Origin: Cohnella sp. WQ 127256
GTDB lineage: Bacteria; Bacillota; Bacilli; Paenibacillales; Paenibacillaceae
Direction: 5' to 3'
Assembly: GCF_024519285.1 (NCBI RefSeq)
Contig: NZ_JAMZCY010000009.1
Coordinates: 62,001-126,000 of the forward strand
Length of the DNA stretch: 64,000 nt
Part shown: positions 51,760-60,783 of the stretch, piece after piece
How the letters are laid out: every line of letters begins with the position of its first letter
How positions within the stretch are numbered: position 1 is the stretch's first letter
The notes under the pieces: generated by a model
Databases searched by the model: none
What the model saw: only the letters and a program-made list of their open reading frames with translations
Told to the model about the DNA's origin: nothing
Translations under genes and position numbers: made by a program

Positions 51760-52206
51760 TCACCTGCGTGAAGCAGCTGCAGCCCGAACGATTGCGATTT
51801 CATCCAGTTCATTTTGTTCTTTTGCGAGTCTTTCACTTCTAAAACGCTCTAGTGCACGATCTCTCGCATTGAGCCATACTTTTTCGTCTACCATTTTATC
51901 TGTCAGATGGCCTTGACGTTTTCTAACCTGTACCTCTGCAGTTCGTACACCTTCATGTTGACGTACAATTCGCTTGTCTACGGTTTCGATGTATCGCTGA
52001 AATATCAACAGTTCCGTTAATGGCGTTGGCTTTACCGAGGTTTCATGCAAGGCTTGTTCCAAGCCTCGACGTTCTTCGTTCAAGTTCTCAAGATGTTCTT
52101 CTTCTTTACGTAACTTCCCAAGCGACGCGGCATATTCCCATTCAGCCATTGACTTCTCACTGCCTTTTAAATCAACGATCTTCTGCAAATGATATCGGAA
52201 TGACAT
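51760..52206 (-). CDS. fliJ: Flagellar export chaperone FliJ
   Basis: 148 residues, almost all coiled coil. Begins FRYHLQKIVDLKGSEKSMAEWEYA, a FliJ signature, and has many E/R/K/L heptads. Works with the FliI ATPase as a central stalk and as an escort for export chaperones. ATG 52206 lies 15 nt after a weak SD made by the end of fliI (AGGAGATGAG). Confidence 0.9.
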   Translation of the reverse strand: MSFRYHLQKIVDLKGSEKSMAEWEYAASLGKLRKEEEHLENLNEERRGLEQALHETSVKPTPLTELLIFQRYIETVDKRIVRQHEGVRTAEVQVRKRQGHLTDKMVDEKVWLNARDRALERFRSERLAKEQNELDEIAIVRAAAASRR

Positions 52207-52218
52207 GATCGGCTATTC

Positions 52219-53538
52219 TCATCTCCTGTAGAAATCGATGATCAATCGTTCTTGCGCTTCCTGAAGTGTAACCTTTTCATTCGTACGCTGTTGCGTGTAC
52301 GTTCGAATAAGATCGTAATATTGAATGGCTTTATCAATTTCCGCATTTGAGCCCCGTTGATAAGCTCCAATATTAATTAAATCCTCGGAATCACGATAAA
52401 TGGCAAGTAGTTTCTTCAATTGCTCTGCTGCCCCTTGCTGGTCCTCACTGATAATATCGTTCATTACACGGCTAACACTTGAAAGAATGTCTATCGCCGG
52501 AAAATGACCTTTATTCGCCAGATTACGATGAAGCACGATATGCCCATCCAATATACCTCGAACAGCATCGGCAATAGGTTCGTTCATATCATCACCGTCA
52601 ACAAGCACTGTATAGAAAGCTGTAATGGATCCTTTAGGTCCTGTTCCGGCTCTCTCCAACAGTTTGGGAAGTGCAGCAAATACCGAAGGTGTATAACCAC
52701 GTGTTGCCGGAGGTTCACCAATGGCCAAGCCTACCTCACGCATGGCCATAGCGTACCGAGTAACTGAATCCATCATCATCATGACATTCAGTCCTCTGTC
52801 TCGGAAATACTCAGCAATTGTCGTCGCAATAAGCGCGCCCTTGATCCTAACAAGAGCCGGTTGGTCCGACGTTGCTACGATTACAACCGAACGAGCAAGT
52901 CCTTCTGGTCCTAGATCCTTCTCAACAAACTCCAGAACCTCTCGTCCCCGTTCTCCGATTAAAGCAATAACGTTAACATCTGCCGAAGTATTTCGGGCAA
53001 CCATGCCTAGCAGCGTACTTTTACCTACACCTGATCCGGCAAAAATCCCAACCCGTTGCCCTTGACCAACCGTAAGTAAACCATCTATCGCCCTAACTCC
53101 AACGCCAAGAGGCGTTAGCACCCTAGGCCGTTTAAGAGGATTACCTGGCGTATTGTGCGTTGAATAGTGAGGCATACGTACTGGTAAGTTAGAGCCGTCA
53201 AGCGGTTTTCCCAAACCATCCAACACCTTCCCAAGCAGCTCAGAGCCAACTTGAACGGTCAATGGACCTCCTGTTGCAACAACATCACAGCCTGGACCAA
53301 CAGAATGAAGATCACCAAGTGGCATTAGCAGAACCCGATTGTTACGGAAACCAACGACCTCCGCTAGAACGGGCTTACCGCTTTTCATCGGATATATGGA
53401 GCACACATCGCCGATACTAGCATCCGGTCCTTCAGATTCTACTGTTAATCCAATAATTTGAATGACTTTACCATTGACCCGTAAGGGATCCATGTTATCA
53501 AGTGTTTCTGTATAACGATTAATATCAAGGAGCGGCAT
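52219..53538 (-). CDS. fliI: Flagellar export ATPase FliI
   Basis: 439 residues. F1-beta-like ATPase of the flagellar export apparatus. Walker A FAGSGVGKSTLLG near residue 167, NVIALIGERGREVLEFVE, Walker B region LNVMMMMDSVTRYAMAMRE, and GEPPATRGYTPSVF. The ATG at 53538 has GGAGGGTAACCGAG before it and overlaps fliH by 14 nt. The frame is open 11 codons further up without SD. Confidence 0.96.
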   Translation of the reverse strand: MPLLDINRYTETLDNMDPLRVNGKVIQIIGLTVESEGPDASIGDVCSIYPMKSGKPVLAEVVGFRNNRVLLMPLGDLHSVGPGCDVVATGGPLTVQVGSELLGKVLDGLGKPLDGSNLPVRMPHYSTHNTPGNPLKRPRVLTPLGVGVRAIDGLLTVGQGQRVGIFAGSGVGKSTLLGMVARNTSADVNVIALIGERGREVLEFVEKDLGPEGLARSVVIVATSDQPALVRIKGALIATTIAEYFRDRGLNVMMMMDSVTRYAMAMREVGLAIGEPPATRGYTPSVFAALPKLLERAGTGPKGSITAFYTVLVDGDDMNEPIADAVRGILDGHIVLHRNLANKGHFPAIDILSSVSRVMNDIISEDQQGAAEQLKKLLAIYRDSEDLINIGAYQRGSNAEIDKAIQYYDLIRTYTQQRTNEKVTLQEAQERLIIDFYRR

Positions 53539-54367
53539 CTCGGTTACCCTCCTCACCTCGATGAGCAGCAACCTTAAGCAACTGTTCTCGGATAGCTGTC
53601 AGTTGAGTGTCGACACGTGCATCAATGCTTCCGAATGCTGACCGAACGATGCATCCGCCATCTTTAATCGTTGAATCCGGTACGATTTGTAATTCAGCTT
53701 GGGCATCCAAAGCAACAATAAGTTCATCGCGCGCAGCTTGTACATAAGCAAATTGAGAAGGAGCAACACAGAGTACGATAACACCTTGCTCTGTTCGTCT
53801 TTCAAGAGCTTTTGCATACAGCTTCATAGACATTTCCGGAGCTTTAGACAGCTTACGGTTAACAATCTTCTCTGCGATAGAACAGCTAAGCTCAACAAGG
53901 AACGATTCGCCATCTGTAATGATAGCTTCCTTAGTCACATAGGCTTGTTCAACAATTGAATGAGCTTCTTTAAGACGAGCTTCCCATTGATGAGTAAGCT
54001 CTTCCTCAGCCTGTTCAGCACCTACCCGAAAACCCTCATCGTAACCTTCACGATTCGATTGTTCCCGATGAAGCTGATCCTCTTCGCGTCTTGACTGCCA
54101 CCATGTTTCTATTTCTTGCTGTGCGGCTACACGAATTTCAGATGCTGCCTCTTGTGCTTGAAGTAAAATTTGTTGTGCTGTATGTTCCGCATCCGCAATA
54201 ATTGTTTCCTTCAAAGATTGTGTTTCGACATCAATAGCTTGATTTCCTTCGCTATCGACATCAGAATCTGAAATATTTTGCGGATTTGGCGTGAATCTTT
54301 GGATAAGCTCCAACCTCTTTAAATCTTCTAGCGAGACAACATGAGAGGATTTGATGAGATTAGACAA
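53525..54367 (-). CDS. fliH: Flagellar export negative regulator FliH
   Basis: 280 residues. Regulates FliI and docks it at the C-ring. Central acidic/Glu-rich coiled region (about 65-140) and C-terminal part AEKIVNRKLSKAPEM and DGGCIVRSAFGSIDARVDTQL that matches the FliH/HrpE family. The TTG at 54367 is chosen: GGAGGAG is 9 nt upstream; it overlaps fliG by 8 nt. Confidence 0.92.
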   Translation of the reverse strand: MSNLIKSSHVVSLEDLKRLELIQRFTPNPQNISDSDVDSEGNQAIDVETQSLKETIIADAEHTAQQILLQAQEAASEIRVAAQQEIETWWQSRREEDQLHREQSNREGYDEGFRVGAEQAEEELTHQWEARLKEAHSIVEQAYVTKEAIITDGESFLVELSCSIAEKIVNRKLSKAPEMSMKLYAKALERRTEQGVIVLCVAPSQFAYVQAARDELIVALDAQAELQIVPDSTIKDGGCIVRSAFGSIDARVDTQLTAIREQLLKVAAHRGEEGNRDAAP

Positions 54368-55370
54368 TAATATCGTCTCCTCCGCCACGAGCAATGATGA
54401 TCTCTCCGGCTTCTTCCAATCTGCGGATCGTGGCTACGATGCGTGTCTGAGCTTCCTCGACATCGCGAAGTCGCACAGGACCCATGTATTCCATCTCTTC
54501 CTTGAAAGTCTCGGCCATCCGCTTCGACATATTCCGGAAGATCGATTCCCTAACTTCTTCACTGGCCACTTTAAGCGCCAATTGGAGATCTGCGTTCTCG
54601 ATGTCGCGAATGATACGTTGTATGGCTCTGTTGTCCAAATTGACGATATCCTCGAATACGAACATCCGCTTCTTGATTTCCTCCGCCAGCTCTGGATCTT
54701 GAATTTCCAAGGAATCCAAAATCGTACGTTCCGTACCACGGTCTACTCCGTTCAAGATGTGAACAATAGCCTCGATACCACCAGCATTCGTATAGTCCTG
54801 AGTTACCGTTGAGGACAATTTTTGCTCAAGCACTCTTTCTACCTGTGCAATAACATCCGGTGAAGTACTGTCCATCAATGCAATTCTACGAGCTACTTCA
54901 GCTTGCTTCTCTTGAGGAAGGGAGGAAAGTACTGCAGACGACTGCTCCGGCTGTAAGTAAGAAAGTACTAATGCGATCGTTTGCGAATTCTCATTCTGGA
55001 TAAAGTTGAGGATCTGCGATGGTTCTGCTTTACGAGCAAAATCAAACGGACGCACTTGCAATGTTGCTGTCAAACGATTAAGAATATCCAGCGCCCGCTG
55101 ACTACCGAGTGCTTTCTCAAGTATCTCCTTCGCGTAAGTAATACCACCTTGTGTGATATATTCCTGCGCGACACAGATTTGATGAAACTCGCTAAGAATC
55201 ATTTCTTTTTCGCCGCTGTCGACCTTACGCACGTTTGCGATTTCCAGCGTAAGCTGTTCAATCTCATCATCTCGCAAGTGCTTGAACACTTGCGCGGACA
55301 CTTCAGGTCCGAGGGTGATGAGGAGAATGGCTGCTTTTTGCCTACCCGACAAATGAATCCCCTTCGCCAC
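54360..55370 (-). CDS. fliG: Flagellar motor switch protein FliG with altered EHPQ motif
   Basis: 336 residues (337-339 with other starts). Rotor torque protein. N-terminal KAAILLITLGPEVSAQVFKHL, middle domain where the usual EHPQ reads ENSQ (FIQNENSQTIALVLSYL), and C-terminal charged torque helix FEDIVNLDNRAIQRIIRDI. GTG starts at 55379, 55373 and 55370 are all possible; 55370 has the best distance (8 nt) from GAGG, while 55379 overlaps it. The gene starts right after fliF. Confidence 0.95.
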   Translation of the reverse strand: MAKGIHLSGRQKAAILLITLGPEVSAQVFKHLRDDEIEQLTLEIANVRKVDSGEKEMILSEFHQICVAQEYITQGGITYAKEILEKALGSQRALDILNRLTATLQVRPFDFARKAEPSQILNFIQNENSQTIALVLSYLQPEQSSAVLSSLPQEKQAEVARRIALMDSTSPDVIAQVERVLEQKLSSTVTQDYTNAGGIEAIVHILNGVDRGTERTILDSLEIQDPELAEEIKKRMFVFEDIVNLDNRAIQRIIRDIENADLQLALKVASEEVRESIFRNMSKRMAETFKEEMEYMGPVRLRDVEEAQTRIVATIRRLEEAGEIIIARGGGDDIIV

Positions 55371-55381
55371 CACTGCCACCT

Positions 55382-56950
55382 CTATTCATCCACTAGCCAT
55401 GTCCGGAGAAGATTGACGAATTCGTCCGGCTTACGTTTAGCTAAGCTTTCCAACTGTTTACGAACCTGACTCTCACTAGCAACACTATCAATATCGATTG
55501 TAGGCATTTGAACTTGCGTCATTGCTTCAAGCTCTGCTGCTTCCTGTGCAGCTTTACGACGACGGTACACATAGTATCCGCCTCCACCGATCAATGCCAA
55601 CGCGAGTAGCCCAGCACCAGCTAACCAATAAGTAGAAGCCGATGCGCCACCACCTGATACATCAGTACCTGCAAAAGATTGCGAGAGCACGGAGACACGC
55701 TGTGTCAAAGCTTCATCTGATAAATCCAATCCGGATTCAGCTAGGAGAACTCTTGCACTTCTAAGAAGTACACCTTGAATTTCCGCTAACTTCTCAGGTG
55801 TCATGTTTTCGGAATTTACACCAACATTTATCGATAAGTCCTTCACTTTATATGGAGCGTAGTCGATATTATTAGTAGTGCGATTAACTTCAAAGTTTAC
55901 GATACTGTGGACTTTCTCAGAAGTCGTTGAGCCAGAGCTGCCTGCCGAAGGGTAATTGGAAATATCCGTCTCCCCTGTACCCGCGACCCCACTTGATTGC
56001 CCATCTTGTCCTTGGTAGGTTTCATTCGTTTCCTCACGGCTAATTTCGATCCCTTTGTTGTCGTTGTCCGGTAAAGGCTGTACAAGACTTTCAACTGAAT
56101 TTTTTTTATCAAAATTCAAAGCAGAAACAACGCTAACGACCATATTATCCATTCCAACGATTGGATTGAGGAATTGTTGAATATTTCTCTTTAGCGTATT
56201 CTCAAATTCAGTCTGGATAGCAAACTGAGTTTCATAGAGTGCCCCGCCTAGAGCCGATCCACCACCAAGCTGGGATGACGGAGTTAAATCCCCCGTACTA
56301 CTGCTAATCGTAATGTCTTTAATATCTAAGTTAGGAACAGCAGATTTAACGAGATTATAGTAGCTATCCACTTCTTCTTGCTTCGGTCGGAATCCCGGTT
56401 TGAAAGTCATAACGACAGCTGCAATCGCTTTGTCCTTATCGGACTCGTTGAGGAAGACGGAATCCTCAGGCAGAGTCACAATAGCTTTTACTTTAGATAT
56501 CCCTTGCTTGCTCAAGAGCAATTGTTGGATTTCACCATTCATCGCATTACGGAACTTTACTTTAAATTCCTGATCTGTCGTACCGATGGCCGAAGAGGAT
56601 TTACTTAATTCAGGAAATCCGATTGAACCATTCTGCACTAAACCTTGTGAACCAACATCAACTTTCACCTTCGATGACGAAGCACTTGGGACAGAAATGC
56701 TAGTTCCTGCATCGCTCAACTTATATCCGATACCGTTACCATCCAAATATTCAATGATAGCCGCTGCATCTGAGCTGTCTAAATTCTGGAATGCTAGCTC
56801 GTACTCGGTTCTTGTGAACAAATACGTCAATAAAATAATTGCAAAAAGTAACAAGGCAGCTGTTGAGGCGAGAACCCACTTTTGTGCTTTGCTATATTGG
56901 TTCCAGAAACCGAGTAACTTTTCTCGAACCTGTGCCCACTTCTCGTTCAC
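55382..56950 (-). CDS. fliF: Flagellar MS-ring protein FliF
   Basis: 522 residues. Two membrane helices, one near residue 27-46 (WVLASTAALLLFAIILLTYLF) and one near 438-460 (WLAGAGLLALALIGGGGYYVY), with periplasmic ring-building motifs between and a C-terminal FliG-binding tail (RKQLESLAKRKPDEFVNLLRTWL by name). Signature YLFTRTEYELAFQNLD. GTG start behind GAGGTGAAATC. The first large structural gene of the operon. Confidence 0.95.
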   Translation of the reverse strand: MNEKWAQVREKLLGFWNQYSKAQKWVLASTAALLLFAIILLTYLFTRTEYELAFQNLDSSDAAAIIEYLDGNGIGYKLSDAGTSISVPSASSSKVKVDVGSQGLVQNGSIGFPELSKSSSAIGTTDQEFKVKFRNAMNGEIQQLLLSKQGISKVKAIVTLPEDSVFLNESDKDKAIAAVVMTFKPGFRPKQEEVDSYYNLVKSAVPNLDIKDITISSSTGDLTPSSQLGGGSALGGALYETQFAIQTEFENTLKRNIQQFLNPIVGMDNMVVSVVSALNFDKKNSVESLVQPLPDNDNKGIEISREETNETYQGQDGQSSGVAGTGETDISNYPSAGSSGSTTSEKVHSIVNFEVNRTTNNIDYAPYKVKDLSINVGVNSENMTPEKLAEIQGVLLRSARVLLAESGLDLSDEALTQRVSVLSQSFAGTDVSGGGASASTYWLAGAGLLALALIGGGGYYVYRRRKAAQEAAELEAMTQVQMPTIDIDSVASESQVRKQLESLAKRKPDEFVNLLRTWLVDE

Positions 56951-57045
56951 GATTTCACCTCACCTGCGGTTGGCACTGCAAGAGAAGAGGAGCGAATCCT
57001 CTTCTAGCTTGCCGTGTTATTGCTATGCTGTTTAGTACGAATAGG

Positions 57046-57348
57046 CTACATCTGCATTCTCATAATTTCTTGATAGGCTTCAATAATCTTGTTTCGAACC
57101 TGTCCGGTTAAAGCGAGACTCAATTCAGCCTGTGTCGTTGCGATCAATACTTTATTCTCATCAACTGCTCCGATAAGAAATTGATCGTTTACCTTATGTA
57201 CATTTTGCTCTTGCGCAGCTACACCATCTAAAGCACCCTTAAGAAACGTTGCGAAGCTTTCCGTTGCTTCTGCGGGAGTCGCTTTAGTTTGAACAACCGT
57301 ACTTATGTTTGGGATAAGACCAACAGGAGCAATCGAATTTGTAATCAA
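57046..57348 (-). CDS. fliE: Flagellar hook-basal body complex protein FliE
   Basis: 100 residues. Links the MS ring to the rod. Signature SFATFLKGALDGVAAQEQNVHKVNDQFLIG, and C-terminal ATTQAELSLALTGQVRNKIIEAYQEIMRMQM (by name). TTG start behind AAGGGGTGTTAGC. The position after flgC and before fliF is standard. Confidence 0.93.
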   Translation of the reverse strand: MITNSIAPVGLIPNISTVVQTKATPAEATESFATFLKGALDGVAAQEQNVHKVNDQFLIGAVDENKVLIATTQAELSLALTGQVRNKIIEAYQEIMRMQM

Positions 57349-57405
57349 GCTAACACCCCTTTTTCATCTTCTTCATCCGATCGTCTTAGGTACATCAGAT
57401 CGGAA

Positions 57406-57849
57406 TTAGCGTCCCATCTCCAATGCCTTCATGAACATTGCTTTCCTAGCATTGAGAGCTGTTACGTTCGCCTCATAGGAACGAGATGCGGCAAGTAGAT
57501 CAACCTGTTCCTTCAGCATGTCTACATTTGGCATATAGACCATCCCGTTCGCATCAGCGTCGGGATGTGTTGGATTATACACCTGCTTAAACGGTGTTGA
57601 ATCCTCTTTAATGGCTGTTACCTGCACCCCTTGTGCGGAAGAACCATTCATCTTCTGACTTAATACGTCTTGAAACCTCGGCTGTACTGCCTCCATGACG
57701 ACCATCTTGCGTCTGTAGGGGACGAACTGTCCGTTTACATATCCTGCACGCGTCGTTTCAGCATTGGCGATGTTCGCTGAAATCACGTCCATCCTAAGCC
57801 GTTGTGCCGTCAATGCTGAGGCACTAGCATCGAATCCTTCAAGTCTCAT
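57406..57849 (-). CDS. flgC: Flagellar proximal rod protein FlgC
   Basis: 147 residues. Rod family N-terminus FDASASALTAQRLRMDVISANIANAETTR (by name) and C-terminal MVYMPNVDMLKEQVDLLAASRSYEANVTALNARKAMFMKALEM (by name). ATG start 3 nt after the flgB stop. Standard rod subunit. Confidence 0.96.
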   Translation of the reverse strand: MRLEGFDASASALTAQRLRMDVISANIANAETTRAGYVNGQFVPYRRKMVVMEAVQPRFQDVLSQKMNGSSAQGVQVTAIKEDSTPFKQVYNPTHPDADANGMVYMPNVDMLKEQVDLLAASRSYEANVTALNARKAMFMKALEMGR

Positions 57850-57852
57850 CCG

Positions 57853-58266
57853 TTAAGCACTCCCTTGAATACCGATTCTCATCATCTTCGCCTCATGGCT
57901 AAACTGCTGACTGAGAAGGTTATACCGAAGCTGATTTTCTGCTTGTAAAGCCATTTCTTTGTCAATATCAACATTATTACGATTATTATTAATCGCTGTC
58001 GACTCATCCGTAACCACCCGTGGAGAAGGGGATGGATAGGAAGCATTAATAGGAATATGACGAGTATCCGTCATTCTGCCTGCAAGACTCTTTGTACGTT
58101 GTGTACCAATGGCTTGCGACAATAATTCTTCAAAAGCAACATCAGATCTCTTGTAATACGGCGTGTCCTCATTCGCAATATTGTTGGCTATTATTCTATG
58201 TCGCATCGCTGCGGCATGAATTCCGTTTTCCAAGCGTTGAAATGCAGCGCCCCCTAATATTTCCAT
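57853..58266 (-). CDS. flgB: Flagellar proximal rod protein FlgB, first gene of the operon
   Basis: 137 residues. Rod family: LENGIHAAAMRHRIIANNIANEDTPYYKRSDVAFEELL (by name) and a C-terminal NQLRYNLLSQQFSHEAKMMRIGI. ATG 58266 follows AGAGGCGACAGGG; the frame continues 9 codons further without support. Its 250-nt upstream spacer carries the operon control region and the codY terminator. Confidence 0.95.
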   Translation of the reverse strand: MEILGGAAFQRLENGIHAAAMRHRIIANNIANEDTPYYKRSDVAFEELLSQAIGTQRTKSLAGRMTDTRHIPINASYPSPSPRVVTDESTAINNNRNNVDIDKEMALQAENQLRYNLLSQQFSHEAKMMRIGIQGSA

Positions 58267-58343
58267 CCCTGTCGCCTCTCTTCGCTTGTACATGAGAATT
58301 TATTCATGTTACGTCAAACTGTAATTCCACGTTAAGAACTCAT

Positions 58344-58370
58344 ATTCCTGCTTGATATGACACATTTTTA
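58344..58370 (-). promoter_or_regulatory. SigD-like promoter candidate upstream of flgB
   Basis: TAAA, exactly 15 nt, GCAGGAAT on the minus strand, compared with the SigD consensus TAAA-N15-GCCGATAT (5 of 8 in the -10). It lies about 80 nt before the flgB ATG. In B. subtilis a SigD promoter (PD3) and a SigA promoter precede this operon. I saw no convincing SigA promoter; TTGACG at 58312-58317 lacks a good -10. Confidence 0.35.
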
Positions 58371-58456
58371 GTTATTTCTACAAAAAAAACAGCAAGTTAC
58401 GACAGATTAAAAAATTCTAACAACATCATCTATGACATAGAGTCCTATTACAATAA

Positions 58457-58492
58457 GAAAAAAGCCCTAATCTTTTTTCAAAGATAGAGCTT
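58457..58492 (-). terminator. Intrinsic terminator after codY
   Basis: Minus strand AGCTCTATCTTT / AAAGATTAGGGCT stem with one bulge, GAAA-type loop, then TTTTTT. It closes the codY transcript before the flagellar operon. Confidence 0.85.
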
Positions 58493-58516
58493 ACCATTCG
58501 TTTATGTTGGAGCTAT

Positions 58517-59287
58517 TTAACTTTTACGATACTCAAGTTCTTGAAGTAATTGAGCATTTAGAATACGAATATAGGTGCCCTTCATTCCTAGTGATCTCGT
58601 TTCAATAACTCCGGCACTTTCTAATTTTCTTAAAGCATTAACAATTACAGAACGAGTGATCCCCGCACGGTCCGCAATTTTAGAAGCGACTAGAAGCCCC
58701 TCTTTCCCTTCTAGTTCCTCAAAAATATGCTCAACCGCTTCCATTTCACTAAACGAGAGAGAGTTGACAGCGACGGAGACAATCGCTTTGCTCCTCGCTT
58801 CGGCCTCCCTCTCCTCCAGTCTTTCTCTCAAGATCTCCATTCCTATAATCGTAGAACCGTATTCAGCCAAAATCAGATCATCATCGCCAAAAGATTCATT
58901 ATTGCGAGATAGGACTAAAGTGCCAAGTCTCTCTCCGCCTCCGATTATTGGAACTATCGTTACGATTCCATTCTCGAAAGCTGATTTTAATGGAATTAAA
59001 ATTTCCTCATGTGCCGCGATATTCGCAGCCGTCTCCGAGATACGCAAAAGCTGTTCATTTGTCTCTAGTGGAAATCTTAATTCATCTGCTTGCTCCCTGC
59101 GTAACCACATTTCAGAGAAATCAGCAGAATGAGCCAAACCAAGAACCTTCCCTCGTCTACTGAGGACAAAAACATTGCATTGCATCGTTTCCCGTAGTCC
59201 TTCCGCCATCTCACGGAAACTCAACGGCTTGCCCGCTGCTTCTTGCAACAATTTGTTTAGCGTCCGGGTTTTCATCAACAGCGTCAT
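58517..59287 (-). CDS. codY: GTP- and branched-chain-amino-acid-sensing repressor CodY
   Basis: 256 residues. Global stationary-phase repressor, active when GTP and Ile/Leu/Val are abundant. N-terminal GAF domain (MAEGLRETMQCNVFVLSRRGKVLGLAHS by name) and C-terminal winged helix with the recognition helix VASKIADRAGITRSVIVNALRKLESAGVIETRSLGMKGTYIRI (by name). ATG 59287 behind AGGAGGATATTCATATC. It directly precedes the flagellar operon, which CodY represses in B. subtilis. A hairpin lies in its leader. Confidence 0.97.
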   Translation of the reverse strand: MTLLMKTRTLNKLLQEAAGKPLSFREMAEGLRETMQCNVFVLSRRGKVLGLAHSADFSEMWLRREQADELRFPLETNEQLLRISETAANIAAHEEILIPLKSAFENGIVTIVPIIGGGERLGTLVLSRNNESFGDDDLILAEYGSTIIGMEILRERLEEREAEARSKAIVSVAVNSLSFSEMEAVEHIFEELEGKEGLLVASKIADRAGITRSVIVNALRKLESAGVIETRSLGMKGTYIRILNAQLLQELEYRKS

Positions 59288-59329
59288 GATATGAATATCC
59301 TCCTAATACGTCAAACAAGCCATGCGGAT

Positions 59330-59353
59330 ATGCCGCCCTCTAAAGGACGGCAT
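59330..59353 (-). promoter_or_regulatory. Hairpin in the hslU-codY spacer
   Basis: 9-bp stem ATGCCGTCC/GGGCGGCAT with one G-U pair and a 6-nt loop, no U-run after it. A TATAAT at 59365-59370 just upstream could be a codY -10 but has no good -35. Role unclear: weak terminator, mRNA stabiliser or leader element. Confidence 0.55.
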
Positions 59354-59365
59354 CATAGGTTTGTA

Positions 59366-60754
59366 TTATAAAATATATTGACTCAAATCGCGATCGCTTG
59401 CAATAGAGGCTAGCTTTTCTCGGACATATTCAGGTGTAATTTGCATCTCTTCAAGCTGCAGCTCTGGAGCCTCAAAGGATAAATCCTCCAGCAACTTCTC
59501 CAGTAGCGTATGAAGCCTACGCGCCCCGATATTTTCCGTATTATGATTAACCTCTTGCGCCATTCGGGCAAGCTCGGAAATAGCCGGAGCTGTAAAGGTG
59601 ACTTGGATACCTTCCGTCTGGAGAAGAGCTGTATATTGTTTCGTCAGAGCATTTTCAGGCTCTGTGAGAATTCTTACAAAATCCTCATCTGTTAAGCTAC
59701 TGAGCTCTACCCGAATTGGGAATCGACCTTGAAGCTCTGGAATCAAATCGGAAGGTTTAGCCATATGGAAAGCTCCAGCTGCCATAAAGAGCACGTAATC
59801 CGTTTTAACAGGTCCATACTTGGTCATAACCGTCGAGCCTTCGACGATAGGTAGAATATCTCTCTGTACACCTTCACGAGACACATCAGGCCCCTGGCCG
59901 CGTCCTTGGCTTGCGATCTTATCGATCTCGTCTATAAAGATAATGCCGGATTGCTCCGCACGTTTCACTGATTCAGAAATGACATCATCCATATCGATCA
60001 GTTTTGTTGCTTCTTCAGAAATGAGCACTTTCCGAGCTTCCTTTACGCTTAACCGACGTTTCTTACGTCGTTTAGGAAGAAACTGGCCCAACATTTCCTG
60101 CATGTTCCCCATCTGATCTTGACCGGGACCACCAAGCATATCCAGCATGTTAGGTGAATTATCTTCGACATCAATTTCAATAATCTCGTTTTCCAACTGA
60201 CCCGCATCAAGCTTAGCTTTCATATCACGTCTTTTTTCATGTACTGCTGCATCGACAGGCTCTGGCTCATCGCTAGGCGTGCTTATCCCCCCAAACAACA
60301 TTTCAAGGGGGTTTTTCTGTGATTTAGGCTTCTCAGGGGCTGGAACTAACAGCGCTGCTAGACGCTCGTTCGCTGCCTTCTCAGCTTTATCCTTCACTTT
60401 CTCCATCCGCTCTTCCTTGACCATACGAATGGCTGTCTCAACCAAATCTCGAACCATAGACTCGACATCTCTGCCTACATATCCAACTTCCGTAAACTTT
60501 GTTGCTTCAACTTTAATAAACGGCGCATGAACGAGCTTCGCGAGTCTACGAGCGATTTCTGTCTTCCCGACCCCAGTCGGTCCGATCATTAATATATTTT
60601 TTGGGACGATCTCATCCCGAATATCCTCCGACAAAAGACTGCGGCGATAGCGATTACGCAAGGCGACTGCCACTGAGCGCTTTGCAGGCTTTTGTCCGAC
60701 GATGTACTTATCAAGCTCTGATACAATTTGGCGGGGCGTCAGTGAACCGTTCAT
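59366..60754 (-). CDS. hslU: ATP-dependent protease ATPase HslU (ClpY)
   Basis: 462 residues. AAA+ unfoldase that feeds the HslV protease. TPRQIVSELDKYIVGQKPAKR, Walker A IGPTGVGKTEIARRLAK near residue 59, a long I domain with an acidic stretch, Walker B IIFIDEIDKIA near 250, and the sensor region LQGRFPIRVELSSL. It ends YIL, and the C-terminal tail normally docks in HslV. The ATG at 60754 has GGGAGAGGATCGT before it. Confidence 0.96.
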   Translation of the reverse strand: MNGSLTPRQIVSELDKYIVGQKPAKRSVAVALRNRYRRSLLSEDIRDEIVPKNILMIGPTGVGKTEIARRLAKLVHAPFIKVEATKFTEVGYVGRDVESMVRDLVETAIRMVKEERMEKVKDKAEKAANERLAALLVPAPEKPKSQKNPLEMLFGGISTPSDEPEPVDAAVHEKRRDMKAKLDAGQLENEIIEIDVEDNSPNMLDMLGGPGQDQMGNMQEMLGQFLPKRRKKRRLSVKEARKVLISEEATKLIDMDDVISESVKRAEQSGIIFIDEIDKIASQGRGQGPDVSREGVQRDILPIVEGSTVMTKYGPVKTDYVLFMAAGAFHMAKPSDLIPELQGRFPIRVELSSLTDEDFVRILTEPENALTKQYTALLQTEGIQVTFTAPAISELARMAQEVNHNTENIGARRLHTLLEKLLEDLSFEAPELQLEEMQITPEYVREKLASIASDRDLSQYIL

Positions 60755-60783
60755 ACGATCCTCTCCCTTATTGAGTTTTATCA

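Noticed and set aside
58289..58317. SigA promoter TTGACG before flgB
   Set aside because: At 17 nt the -10 would be CATGTA, a poor match.
58400..58425. CodY box before the flagellar operon
   Set aside because: AATTTTTTAATCT matches the AATTTTCWGAAAATT box only partly; not enough for a call, though CodY control of this operon is known in B. subtilis.
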